Source: FACHB-T130 sp042747725 (lineage in GTDB: Bacteria; Cyanobacteriota; Cyanobacteriia; Cyanobacteriales; FACHB-T130). From it: DNA of 64,000 bases. The DNA lies in contig NZ_JBHZGO010000103.1 of the NCBI RefSeq assembly GCF_042747725.1, positions 43,912 through 107,911 of the forward strand, written 5' to 3'. The translations under genes were made by a program, and so were the position numbers. The notes beneath the pieces are model-generated. The model searched no databases and was not told the DNA's origin. It was given only the letters and a program-made list of their open reading frames with translations. This document shows positions 33,460 to 42,938 of the stretch, piece by piece; position 1 is the first letter of the stretch; each line of letters begins with the position of its first letter.

Positions 33460-34743
33460 TTAAAGCGAGATCGGGCTTCTTTTTTGACTGGTGATATCGG
33501 TAAGACTAAGTGCCCACCAAGGTAAATGTGTGAACTGGGCGCACTCGAACCAGGTGAGGGTAAATATCAGATAGGCTAATGCTACTGCCTCAATACCACG
33601 GTAAGGCGACTGGATGACACGACATAGACAAAATCCCAACAGCGTCAAGTAAGACAGCATCCCCAGAAAGCCTACGGATAAAGTTGTGTCCAGAATCAGA
33701 TTGTGCGCCTTACTGGTGGATAGCGATCGCGTTTGCAACTGCCCGTCCCTGCTAAAGTAGTCGAAACTGAAGTTTCCCAAGCGCACAACTTTCGGTGTCC
33801 AATTCGGGTTCATGACATAAGGGTAGGCTGTCCCGAAACCATGCATACCCCATCCTAGTAGAGGACGTTCCCTGATTCCACGGCTTGCTAACTCCCACAG
33901 CCAAACTCGGTCTGAAGTAATTTGTTTGATTAGAGGTAAATTATTGAGTCGTCGAGTGCTAGTGGCGATACCAACCACAAGCAGACACACCAGCGCCGCA
34001 ACGACTAACAGCTTGTAGTATTTTCGTCCTAACAGGTAAGCAGTTCCTACAAGCATCGCCACAATTCCCATTCTGGTTTGAGTCAGCAGCAGCGCCGCCA
34101 CAATTGGAATCACAACAGCTTGCATCACTTGAAGAGATAGCCAATTCCACCGCCAACCCACAAGCGAAAGAACTCCCGTAGCTGCTAACACAAAAGCCGC
34201 ATGACCGCGATGGGAGTACAAGCCAATCGGCTGTTGCTGAACGAAAATGGTACTAACCAAGACATTTTCTTGGAGCAGTTGACCCATTGTAGCGGTGTAG
34301 TCAATGCGCCAGTCAATGGCTTGAGGGAAGATACTTATAGCGACAATTACACCACCAATCAGCAAACCATTAAGTTGCGATCGCAGTAGTTCTGGGTACA
34401 GTCTTAAAAGCAGAGTATTACTCAGGGTGAAGACTGCAATTATCAGCCAATACAGCCAACCATCGCCTATCTGCTCTTGACCGAATAAAGACCGAAGCGG
34501 GAACGGACTTTGTATAGTTGAAAGTAGCCCAATTCCGAGAAACAGTTCCCACAGCAATCTGCTAATAAACCAGCTACGCGGTATTGTCACAAACCGATCT
34601 TTCCACAAGAAAAAGAGGTTTAATAGAGTGATTAGCAGGACAACGAAAACTTTTGGCTGCGTCCAGATTTCGCCTCGGCTTAATCCCCAAGGATTAATCA
34701 GAATGATGCTGAGGGAAAACAGCAGGGTATAAAGGTACTTCAC
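33460..34743 (-). CDS. O-antigen ligase-like membrane protein
   Basis: This 427-residue integral membrane protein has about ten to twelve hydrophobic segments and one long extracytoplasmic loop (about 265-345). The loop contains SDRVWLWELASRGIRERPLLGW, a typical motif of the O-antigen ligase/Wzy-like superfamily. Such proteins join or polymerise polysaccharide chains on lipid carriers at the outer face of the inner membrane. It starts 12 bases after the PEP-CTERM-type gene, so the two are probably co-transcribed. In several bacteria PEP-CTERM proteins and exopolysaccharide genes occur together, which suits this pairing. Confidence 0.82.
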   Translation of the reverse strand: MKYLYTLLFSLSIILINPWGLSRGEIWTQPKVFVVLLITLLNLFFLWKDRFVTIPRSWFISRLLWELFLGIGLLSTIQSPFPLRSLFGQEQIGDGWLYWLIIAVFTLSNTLLLRLYPELLRSQLNGLLIGGVIVAISIFPQAIDWRIDYTATMGQLLQENVLVSTIFVQQQPIGLYSHRGHAAFVLAATGVLSLVGWRWNWLSLQVMQAVVIPIVAALLLTQTRMGIVAMLVGTAYLLGRKYYKLLVVAALVCLLVVGIATSTRRLNNLPLIKQITSDRVWLWELASRGIRERPLLGWGMHGFGTAYPYVMNPNWTPKVVRLGNFSFDYFSRDGQLQTRSLSTSKAHNLILDTTLSVGFLGMLSYLTLLGFCLCRVIQSPYRGIEAVALAYLIFTLTWFECAQFTHLPWWALSLTDITSQKRSPISL

Positions 34744-34755
34744 AGGACGTGTCCC

Positions 34756-36414
34756 CTACTTGCGCTTGTTTAGTGAACTTACACTCCAAGCACTCCAAGC
34801 ACCAAGAGCTAGAAAACCAATAAAAGAACTGGATTCAGGAACCGACTGAGGATTGGGGGTTTCAGACAACGGGCGCATTTTGAAACTTCCGACTCGGTTG
34901 TTGAATGCTAGTTGAATCGGAAAAGCCGTTTCCTCTGTGTCGCCAAATAATGAATCGATACCAGTAATTTTAAAGTTTGACACTCCTGAACCAAATAAAG
35001 AAACAAAGTCTACGCTTTGTCCGGGACCAAACTCACCCAGAATGGTGTCTCCTATTAAGACGGTAAAGAGATTATCGTCACCAACGGGAAAATCAAGAAT
35101 CTCAGTGAATAGCGTGTCTTCCAGTGACTGGAACTCAAAACCATAACTCGTTGGCGGATCGTACCAGCGGCAGCTTGGAACATTCCGGAAGACTTGCCAG
35201 CCTTGTTCAACTGCCTTGGGAAGTATTGGATTTTGCTGTGTCCGACCCTCGTTACCAAAACCACCTCCACCGCTACCTCCAACGCTAACTGGCGGTTGGG
35301 GAGGAGAAGGATTGTCGGACACATCGACATAAAGCTCATAGTTGCCCCTGTCTTCCCCACGACCTCCTACAGCACCGACACTCAGGTTGAGGGTGCCATC
35401 ACTGGCTATTATAGTACCCGTCAGTGCCGAAGCGAAGCCATCTCCTAAGAAACTACTGTCGTTGTCAGATGAGTAGAAAGAACCATCATCGCTATAGGCG
35501 CTTAAGTAGGTGTTTGGGTTGCAGCTATTTGAGGGAAGGTCGTTATTAATCCAGGCAAGAAAGTTTGCCCCTGGAGTCAGTTTATCCAGGTGGAAATTGT
35601 CTTGTTCACCAGCACCTAGGCTGTCAGAAAAACTTTTATAGAATTTTTTACTACAAGTTACGTTTCTCCAACCCCATTTGATCCCGTTGTAAATCTTGAC
35701 TGTCCTTTTCTGGCTTCCCGGAACTGTGGTTTCTTCAACCAGGTAGAGGAAAGCATTCCAGGTATGATTGTTCTTGGGATCATTTCTGTACGATCTGTCT
35801 ACGAAAAATCTGTATGGGATGGGTGGTATGCCGATGGATAATCTGTTTCCCGCTGTAGTATAGTATGGGGTGCTTTGCCTAGAATCAATGTCGAGGACAT
35901 CTTCAATGCGACCATGTTCGTCGGGGTCGAGGCTATGGTTACTCTTCACGCGCTGAATCCATTGGACTTTATCGGTTAGGCGTGTGGGGTCGGGTATGGG
36001 GTCGGCGGTACCTAGAACTGGATAGTACCGTAAGTCAAGAAAAGCTCCAACTCCATCTATATAGGGGTCGTTTATCTCCTTCCCACACTCAATTCCAGGA
36101 CCGCAGGCGTAATAAGATTGGAGATCAAAACGACCCTTTAAGTCATCCTCCGCACGCTCAAATTCCCAGCGACCCCCCCTTCTCCTAGAAAAATCATCTA
36201 GCAATCGCATAAGCTCATCCGTCCCACCTCTTTCGATACTTTCTGGACCCACCAGATACGCATCGCCCTCATAACCTTCTTCGTCGTAGTGAACAAAGGG
36301 ATTGTATGAATCTGGGGGAGGGAAATTAATAGTAAACGCGACGCTAGACTGACTTGTGAGCGCTACTAGCAAGGTTGTCGCCCAGAAAGCTAAGGGATAT
36401 TGTCGTGATGCCAT
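34756..36414 (-). CDS. Exported PEP-CTERM-type protein
   Basis: This 552-residue protein has an N-terminal signal peptide (about 1-27, ending near VAFT) and a C-terminal sorting signal: VPESSSFIGFLALGAW, a hydrophobic stretch, then KRK. The proline-glutamate-proline of the usual motif reads PES. The middle is rich in Asp, Gly, Ser and Tyr and has a glycine-rich stretch near 385. Proteins with this tail are recognised by exosortases and placed on the cell surface, often in exopolysaccharide. No exosortase gene is in the window. The gene precedes the O-antigen-ligase-like gene by 12 bases. Confidence 0.78.
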   Translation of the reverse strand: MASRQYPLAFWATTLLVALTSQSSVAFTINFPPPDSYNPFVHYDEEGYEGDAYLVGPESIERGGTDELMRLLDDFSRRRGGRWEFERAEDDLKGRFDLQSYYACGPGIECGKEINDPYIDGVGAFLDLRYYPVLGTADPIPDPTRLTDKVQWIQRVKSNHSLDPDEHGRIEDVLDIDSRQSTPYYTTAGNRLSIGIPPIPYRFFVDRSYRNDPKNNHTWNAFLYLVEETTVPGSQKRTVKIYNGIKWGWRNVTCSKKFYKSFSDSLGAGEQDNFHLDKLTPGANFLAWINNDLPSNSCNPNTYLSAYSDDGSFYSSDNDSSFLGDGFASALTGTIIASDGTLNLSVGAVGGRGEDRGNYELYVDVSDNPSPPQPPVSVGGSGGGGFGNEGRTQQNPILPKAVEQGWQVFRNVPSCRWYDPPTSYGFEFQSLEDTLFTEILDFPVGDDNLFTVLIGDTILGEFGPGQSVDFVSLFGSGVSNFKITGIDSLFGDTEETAFPIQLAFNNRVGSFKMRPLSETPNPQSVPESSSFIGFLALGAWSAWSVSSLNKRK

Positions 36415-36506
36415 TTTTCGTAGCTCCTTTACGCATTAGGTGACAAATAGATAACAGTCTTTGCGTGAAATCGGATATAAGTGGTAATCGTGATGACACC
36501 TCCAGT

Positions 36507-37037
36507 TCAGGGCTGAACCAAACGGAACTCCACAAAAGGCGTAGACACCACACCTATCCAGAGTCCTTCTATACTTCCTCCACCATAGATTTGTCTCACT
36601 GCGTCTTGGTTTCGATATGCGAACCGAACCCGATATATACCTGGATTAAGCGCGTCAAAATGCCAAACGCCACCATTTCTGGCATATCCTCCGAGTCGAA
36701 GCTTGTGATTCCACCAGGAAAGCTGGGCATCAAGAAAGAAGGTCAAATTCTCTCCAGGCATAGCTAACATAAAATCAGATTCTTGAGGTATTTTGATTCC
36801 ATTTACGCCATAGCACCGATGTATTGCTTGCCCATCCGGCGCCAAGAGTTCTGGGAGCAAGTAAAAGAATATGAAGCGATAGGGATTTGGCGAAAAGTTG
36901 GTAACGCGAATCCCAAACTGTACGCGAGTTTTGACACCATTCCTATTCGGGATGGTCAACACCTGTTCCGATACCAGAGTTTTAAAGCGTATGCCATTCG
37001 CTTCAACGCCATCGTCCAAAGATTCTCCAGATGTCAT
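36507..37037 (-). CDS. Protein of unknown function
   Basis: This protein of about 176 residues begins MTSGESLDDGVEANGIRFKT. The start at 37037 is chosen because GAGAGGA lies eight bases upstream; an in-frame start at 37118 would add a 27-residue extension with no support. The sequence alternates hydrophobic strands and looks beta-rich (YRFIFFYLLPELLAPDG, GIYRVRFAYRNQD). There is no signal peptide. I do not recognise the family. It may be part of the same unit as the PEP-CTERM-type gene, 92 bases downstream. Confidence 0.6.
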   Translation of the reverse strand: MTSGESLDDGVEANGIRFKTLVSEQVLTIPNRNGVKTRVQFGIRVTNFSPNPYRFIFFYLLPELLAPDGQAIHRCYGVNGIKIPQESDFMLAMPGENLTFFLDAQLSWWNHKLRLGGYARNGGVWHFDALNPGIYRVRFAYRNQDAVRQIYGGGSIEGLWIGVVSTPFVEFRLVQP

Positions 37038-37825
37038 GTTGTCTATCCTCTCAATTTTTATATCTTCCGTCGCAGTTAAGAAGCTCACCTCCATGAAAAC
37101 ATAAGGGCGCGATGTCACGAGCCAAATTTGCTATAAAACTTGCTTAAGAAATAGAACTTTATACCAGTCATTGACTTTGGTAAACCCTGGAATCTACTAA
37201 ATTTATAAGCGGTAATTTGTGAACTAGGTGTAAACTTGAGGCGTATTTTTTCACAGTACAGAGTCACGAAATACTCAAGTTGTTTCACTCCCAGCATCTC
37301 ATTTTATTACTGTTCTCATTCTATGTATATGCTTAGGTAGCCAGTTCCCAGAAGGAGTTGATTTACAGAGAAAATTTTTAGCTTTATGTTAGAGAATAAA
37401 TGTGATTTAATGAATTGTTTTAATGAGCAAATGTCTATTTTATATATTTATGTTAAAAGCTTATGGCAAAGTTTTGAATCTGTTTGTTTTGAATTTGGTT
37501 AAGGCGCGATCGCCATTAATTTACGGTTTTATTACTAACAACAAATCTGCTAACATTAAAAAGCATAGTTTGCTATTAAAAAAGCTGAATTATGTTAAAT
37601 AAACAACCAGCAATCTATCAAGATCAACTAATTTTTCAAAGCGTTGCTTCTGCGGCTTACATAGTCTTTACTGTGTCAAATAAATTTTAATTACTGTCAA
37701 ATTAATAAATATTTCTAATATTTAACAACCTTGCAATCTTTTCTGCCTTTAAGCAGATTAAATTTGGCTTTGGTGCGACAATATAAGGCACCAAAGCTGG
37801 ATTCCCCATACTGCCGGAGAATGAT
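37038..37825. other. AT-rich intergenic region
   Basis: Nearly 790 bases of AT-rich sequence separate two divergent genes. I see no coding sequence, long repeat or RNA motif. It must contain the promoter of the large GH15-like gene; CGGAGA precedes its start codon by six bases. Confidence 0.5.
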
Positions 37826-40800
37826 ATGTTGCTAAACGCCTCACAACAGCTAAGCCGCCTAGACGATTACTACCACCAGATCAAGGCTGTCATTCTCAAC
37901 CGTCAGAATCCGATTACGGGTCTGTTGCCCGCCAGTACCGCAATTAACGCCCACGGCGACTACACCGATGCCTGGGTACGCGACAACGTTTATAGCATTC
38001 TCGCCGTTTGGGGACTGGCACTGGCTTACCGCAAAGTCGATGAAGACAAGGGGCGCACCTACGAGCTAGAACAAAGCGTCGTCAAGCTAATGCGGGGGCT
38101 GTTGTTCTGTATGATGCGGCAAAGCCACAAAGTCGAGCGATTCAAGCAAAGCCAATCCCTCCTAGACTGCTTGCACGCCAAGTACAACACCAGCAGCGGT
38201 GATGTCGTAGTCGGCGATGACGCTTGGGGACACTTGCAATTAGATGCCACCTCGCTGTTTCTGCTGATGCTGGCTCAGATGACGGCATCGGGGTTGCACA
38301 TCATCTACGCCATTGACGAAGTGAACTTTGTCCAAAATCTGGTGTATTACATTGGCAGAACTTACCGAACCCCCGATTATGGGATTTGGGAGCGGGGAAA
38401 TAAGATAAATCGGGGGAATCCAGAGCTAAATGCCAGTTCGGTCGGGATGGCAAAAGCCGCTTTGGAAGCAATTAGCGGACTAGATTTATTCGGAGTGCGC
38501 GGTTCTCAGGCTTCTGTAATTCATGTGCTGCCGGATGAAATTGCTCGCGCCCGCATGACCCTGAAATCCCTGCTGCCAAGGGAATCCAGCTCCAAAGAAG
38601 TGGATGCGGCTAGCTTGAGCGTGATTAGTTTCCCAGCCTTTGCGGTGGAAAATATGGAGCTGATGGAACGCACCCGACAGAAAATCGTTGACAAGCTAGA
38701 GGGACGCTACGGCTGCAAACGCTTTTTGCGAGATGGACACCAAACTGTTTTGGAAGATACCAGCCGCTTGCACTACGAACCTTGGGAATTGCAACAATTT
38801 GAGCATATTGAGTGCGAATGGCCTTTATTTTTCACCTACCTGGTGCTGGATGGTTTGTTTCGGGGAGACACCGAACAAGTTAAGGACTACCAAGAGTGTC
38901 TGGAGTTTCTGCTGATTGAGCAGGACGGTTTGCGGCTGCTACCGGAGCTTTATTATGTCCCGGCGGAAACGATTGAGGCGGAGAGGCTGAACCCCCATAC
39001 CCAGCAGCGCCTACCTAATGAAAACATCCCCCTGGTGTGGGCGCAAAGCTTGTACCTGCTAGGACAAATGCTGAGTGAAAAGTTAATCGCGGTGGGGGAT
39101 ATTGACCCCCTGGGACGGCACCTCAGTGTAGGTCGGGAAGGAAACCCGATGGTACAAATTGCGCTGCTGGCAGAAGATGAAAAGTTGCAAGCTGAATTAG
39201 CAGTCCACGGCATTGCAACGCAGACGCCGCAACAACTGGAGCCGATTCAGGTGCGTCAAGCAACAGAACTGTCAGCAATTTATACCCAAATTGGACGGAA
39301 CGATAAGCTGGGACTCACTGGCAGACCCGTGCGCCGGTTGCGGACTTTAACGACATCAAGGATTTTTCGCATCCGGAGCGAGACGATTGTCTTCTTACCG
39401 TCATTTTTGGATCAACAGCAGTTTTACCTGACGCTTGACTACCATTTCTTAGTCGCTGAAATTCAGAGCGAACTTGCTTATATTCAGCGCAATTGGTTTG
39501 AGCTAGGGCGTCCTACCATGACGTTGTTGCTGACCCAGGCGATGCTGGAAACCGGCTCAGAGGCGCTTCTGGAACTGATGCAGGAGCTAAAAGATGGTTT
39601 ATGCAATGGGGTCCGGGTGAAATTGGGGCGGCTAAATCAGCTGATGCTGACATCTGGGACCGAACGAATTGATTTTCTACACGACTTTGAGTTTACCCAG
39701 TCGCCGGTTCAAGATGCCGCGACACGACGGTACTATCTGACCAGCCATCCCGATAAAAATAGGCCGCTGGGTAATACTCAAGAATTTATGCTGGAGTGCG
39801 AAACCAACTTGGGATTATTACTCTCCAGTCTGCGGGAGTCGGAAAACATTTACGAGCAAATTGAGTTGTTGCATACCTTGGTGCGGTTGCAGGGATTGGA
39901 TTTTGATACCGGCTTTGGAGGACCAGGTCAACGGGTGACGGTAGCCCAATTGCTGGATGAAGTTTACACCAAGGCAGGCACCAGCGGAGCTTCCCCCCAT
40001 TGGACTGTAGTGCGTCATGCCGCTGGGTTACTGAATAAGGTTGATATTGGCTTATCGGATGCAGTGACGGATATCCTAGTGCGGGGCAAGCAGATTACGG
40101 TGGGCAAGGCGTATACTGAGGCGTCGCTGATGACGCGCCCGATGTCTTATACAGAAATTATGGACAAGATCCGCGAGTTCTGCGGGGAGGATATACGCGA
40201 TCGCGTCTTAGCTCAAGAAATCCTAATTTATCTCGGTCTGCTGATCAAGGGGGAACCTCAGCTATTTGACGGTTTGCTGACGCTGCGGGTAGGATATTTG
40301 ATCCTGCTGTTGACTAGCGAATTGGCGCACGAATTGCGACTGACTCAGGATGAAGCTTATGAACACTTGATGCAGTTAAGCCCGTTTGAAGTGAGAATGC
40401 GGCTGCGCCAAGTATTAGCTGGGTATGAGGGGATGAATCAAGTGTTGCGCCAGCAAGAATCCTTACACGTTAAACAGCAGGAACAGGAGATTGAGTGGGT
40501 GGTTCCGGTGGAACCAGATGAGACAGAGGCACCCACTGCTGGGGGTTGGTTGCGACAGCGACAACTGGATGGGGCACTCAATCGAGTACCGAAAGACTTT
40601 TATCCCAGCGTCTGGAGACTGCTGAAACACTGCAAAGGTTTGGTAATTGGGGATAAGCTAGAGCGGCGCAATCGTTTGGATAGCCATTTAATTTTGTCAG
40701 AAATGACGCCAGGGGAAAAGAATTTTGCCCTGCGAATCGAGCATTTGCTCAATAAGATCCAGGCACCGGAATACCGAAAGGTAAATATCGAGGCGTTGAT

Positions 40801-41050
40801 GGAATTGGCAGCGATCGCTCAAGCGAATCCAGAGTTACAAGTAGAAGAATATATTGTCCTAGATGTGCTAATTGGTCATGCCGTGCGGTTGGCTTGGCTG
40901 GAAAAATTTCCAGAACGAGCAGACCGCTATGACGAGTATAAAGCCGCCGCATGGCGTGCCTTTTACGGCACTTCCCCCAGAGATTGTGCAAGTTCCATTA
41001 TCAAGGCATTCCGCTTCTTGACTCAATTTGGGCAACCCAGTGCTGCTTAA
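37826..41050 (+). CDS. GH15-like protein related to phosphorylase kinase alpha/beta subunits
   Basis: This 1074-residue cytoplasmic protein resembles the glucoamylase-like (GH15) family shared with eukaryotic phosphorylase kinase regulatory subunits. The N-terminal half carries the (alpha/alpha)6-barrel signatures, including AWVRDNVYSILAVWGLALAY (about 48-67), the acidic WGHLQLDATSLFLLMLAQ (about 136-155) and an IECEWPLFFTYLVLDGLF segment near 335. The C-terminal half is helical and shared with the kinase subunits. Cyanobacterial members of this size are known but uncharacterised. A link to glycogen metabolism is inference. It stands alone upstream of a histidine kinase gene. Confidence 0.8.
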   Translation: MLLNASQQLSRLDDYYHQIKAVILNRQNPITGLLPASTAINAHGDYTDAWVRDNVYSILAVWGLALAYRKVDEDKGRTYELEQSVVKLMRGLLFCMMRQSHKVERFKQSQSLLDCLHAKYNTSSGDVVVGDDAWGHLQLDATSLFLLMLAQMTASGLHIIYAIDEVNFVQNLVYYIGRTYRTPDYGIWERGNKINRGNPELNASSVGMAKAALEAISGLDLFGVRGSQASVIHVLPDEIARARMTLKSLLPRESSSKEVDAASLSVISFPAFAVENMELMERTRQKIVDKLEGRYGCKRFLRDGHQTVLEDTSRLHYEPWELQQFEHIECEWPLFFTYLVLDGLFRGDTEQVKDYQECLEFLLIEQDGLRLLPELYYVPAETIEAERLNPHTQQRLPNENIPLVWAQSLYLLGQMLSEKLIAVGDIDPLGRHLSVGREGNPMVQIALLAEDEKLQAELAVHGIATQTPQQLEPIQVRQATELSAIYTQIGRNDKLGLTGRPVRRLRTLTTSRIFRIRSETIVFLPSFLDQQQFYLTLDYHFLVAEIQSELAYIQRNWFELGRPTMTLLLTQAMLETGSEALLELMQELKDGLCNGVRVKLGRLNQLMLTSGTERIDFLHDFEFTQSPVQDAATRRYYLTSHPDKNRPLGNTQEFMLECETNLGLLLSSLRESENIYEQIELLHTLVRLQGLDFDTGFGGPGQRVTVAQLLDEVYTKAGTSGASPHWTVVRHAAGLLNKVDIGLSDAVTDILVRGKQITVGKAYTEASLMTRPMSYTEIMDKIREFCGEDIRDRVLAQEILIYLGLLIKGEPQLFDGLLTLRVGYLILLLTSELAHELRLTQDEAYEHLMQLSPFEVRMRLRQVLAGYEGMNQVLRQQESLHVKQQEQEIEWVVPVEPDETEAPTAGGWLRQRQLDGALNRVPKDFYPSVWRLLKHCKGLVIGDKLERRNRLDSHLILSEMTPGEKNFALRIEHLLNKIQAPEYRKVNIEALMELAAIAQANPELQVEEYIVLDVLIGHAVRLAWLEKFPERADRYDEYKAAAWRAFYGTSPRDCASSIIKAFRFLTQFGQPSAA

Positions 41051-41088
41051 AGATTATAGAGAAGATTTTTAAGGCAAAGGTACGCCAA

Positions 41089-41115
41089 GGGAACCGCAGA
41101 GGTACGCAAAGAAAT
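41089..41115 (+). repeat. Dispersed GGAACCGC repeat, copy 2 (partial)
   Basis: GGAACCGCAGAGGTACGCAAAG lies in the short spacer between the GH15-like and kinase genes. It resembles the copies at 5141-5187 and 44740-44784. Confidence 0.45.
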
Positions 41116-41186
41116 TAACACAACTTTGCGTACCGAGAGCGTTTAACTCTGCGTTAAAAAATTAGAGATTATAATTGAGTTGATTT

Positions 41187-42659
41187 ATGTTTCAAGCCAC
41201 TCGTCGGCGTCTGGCTATTTGGTACACGGCTGTCACAGCGGTACTGCTGCTGATATTTGCCACTGGGGTTTATTTGTATGTCCGCAACACGCTGATTGAG
41301 CGCGTAGATGATACGCTTAATCATGTAGTGGAAGTGGTGCAGCGATCGCTCGTTATTGAAACCGCCCCGAATGGCAATTCATCCGTCAACGTCGAAGCAA
41401 GTTTTCGCAATAATGCCGAAGCCGCTGAAGACGACCACATCGACCTGGAGTGGTTTAGCGCCACAGGTGAATTACTCTGGTCTACCCTCTTTGAACCCCT
41501 AGATATTCCCATTCATCTCAACCGCACTGGTGAAACCGTGCCAGTGGTTCGGGCTTCGTGGCAAGGGATATTAGACTCGGAATTTTGGTCTCCTACAAGG
41601 GAGGCAACGAAGGACTCCAAGCTGCTTTTGCGACAGGTGACACAACGAGTGCAAATAGGGCGTCAAGTACTGGGATATCTGCGCGTCAGCCATCCCTGGT
41701 TTGAGGTTGCCAAACCGACTCGCTTGTTAATGGTCGATTTGATTTTTGGCACCGGGTTAATGTTAATTTCTGTGGCGGCTAGCGGCTGGTGGCTTTCTGG
41801 GTTGGCGATGGAACCTGTGCGAGAGTCTTACCAACGTCTTAAACAATTCACCGCTGACGCCTCCCACGAACTCCGGAACCCGATTGCCATGATTCAAACG
41901 AATGTGCAGGTGGCGCTGGACGATCCCGACCTGGTAGAGGCAGCAGGGGAGGCACCCATCCATTACCGACAACAGCTGAAGGTTGTAGAACGGTTAACTA
42001 GGCGTTTAGGGCGTTTGGTGGACGATCTGCTATTTCTGGCGCGGCAGGATAGTGGCATGAAACAACGCACTTGGGTTCAAGTTCACCTCGATGCCTTGTT
42101 GATGGAGGTGATTGAAGAACAACAGCTAGTAGCTACTGAGAAAGGCATCAAGCTATCTCTCGATTTTGGATTGCCGATTTTAGATTTGGGATTGATTGAG
42201 GAAGAAATCCCATCCCAAATCCCAAATCCCAAATTTGAAGAGGATGCCTTTGCTGTTGAGGGAGACTGGGATCATCTGGCGCGTCTATTCACAAATCTGG
42301 TCAGTAATGCCCTGCAATACACCCCAGCGGGGGGTAAAGTTGATGTGGAATTGCAATGGGTCGATGCAATGAATCGCCCCACGAAACGCCACGGGATGCC
42401 CCAGCTGCAAGTCAGAGTCAGCGATACTGGCATCGGCATTCCAGAGTCGGCACTGCCCCACATTTTCGACCGATTCTATCGGGTCGATCCCGCCAGAACT
42501 CATATCGCGGGAAATGCTACGGCAACGGGATCGGGATTAGGGTTAGCGATCGCGCGGGCAATTGTTGAGACTCACCAAGGTCACATCCAGATTGAAAGCA
42601 TTCTCCATCAAGGTACAACGGTTACGGTCACTTTACCGGCAGCCACAAAAGAATATTAG
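41187..42659 (+). CDS. Sensor histidine kinase with an inserted repeat-derived segment
   Basis: This 490-residue membrane kinase has one N-terminal transmembrane helix (about 12-34), a periplasmic sensor region, a second helix (about 185-210) and an HAMP-like linker. The HisKA box FTADASHELRNPIAM has its phospho-His near 227. The ATPase domain has the N box (LVSNALQYTP), G1 (DTGIGIP) and G2 (GSGLGLAIARAI). Between the HisKA and N boxes, about residues 325-352 are encoded by an in-frame copy of an intergenic AAATCCC-type repeat (42166-42240). No response regulator is adjacent, so it is an orphan kinase. Confidence 0.9.
   Translation: MFQATRRRLAIWYTAVTAVLLLIFATGVYLYVRNTLIERVDDTLNHVVEVVQRSLVIETAPNGNSSVNVEASFRNNAEAAEDDHIDLEWFSATGELLWSTLFEPLDIPIHLNRTGETVPVVRASWQGILDSEFWSPTREATKDSKLLLRQVTQRVQIGRQVLGYLRVSHPWFEVAKPTRLLMVDLIFGTGLMLISVAASGWWLSGLAMEPVRESYQRLKQFTADASHELRNPIAMIQTNVQVALDDPDLVEAAGEAPIHYRQQLKVVERLTRRLGRLVDDLLFLARQDSGMKQRTWVQVHLDALLMEVIEEQQLVATEKGIKLSLDFGLPILDLGLIEEEIPSQIPNPKFEEDAFAVEGDWDHLARLFTNLVSNALQYTPAGGKVDVELQWVDAMNRPTKRHGMPQLQVRVSDTGIGIPESALPHIFDRFYRVDPARTHIAGNATATGSGLGLAIARAIVETHQGHIQIESILHQGTTVTVTLPAATKEY
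42166..42240 (+). repeat. Intergenic AAATCCC-type repeat inserted in the kinase gene
   Basis: The segment contains ATTTTGGATT, GATTTGGGAT at 42184-42193 and its reverse complement ATCCCAAATC at 42213-42222, then tandem AAATCCC units. Such sequences are normally seen between cyanobacterial genes. Here it stays in frame within the histidine kinase. Confidence 0.65.
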
Positions 42660-42705
42660 GAAGGATGAATCCATTCATCTTTCATCCCTCTTCCATCATC
42701 CTTCC
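42659..42705. terminator. Hairpin after the histidine kinase gene
   Basis: GGAAGGATGA (42659-42668) and TCATCCTTCC (42696-42705) form a perfect 10-base stem that begins at the last base of the kinase stop codon. It probably marks the 3' end of that transcript. Confidence 0.6.
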
Positions 42706-42938
42706 AAAGACTCTACTTTAGAAATGCTTCCCCTGGCAGATGCAGGGATCAAGCTTGACCTACTAATTTCTTGAATAGCGGCTAAGGCGATTTAGCCAAA
42801 TTTCCACCCAAAAATGGTTTTTGAAACTCAAAGAGAGTTTCAATCGCTCTAATCATTTATCCGAGCGCAATCTGGCGGAAAGTTTAAGGGAAAAGCCGCG
42901 TTTACTAAATCCGACATTCAAAATATAAGGAGATTCTG

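Noticed and set aside
37038..37825. Regulatory RNA or hidden gene in the long AT-rich spacer
   Set aside because: No stable hairpin, repeat or frame with coding character was found.
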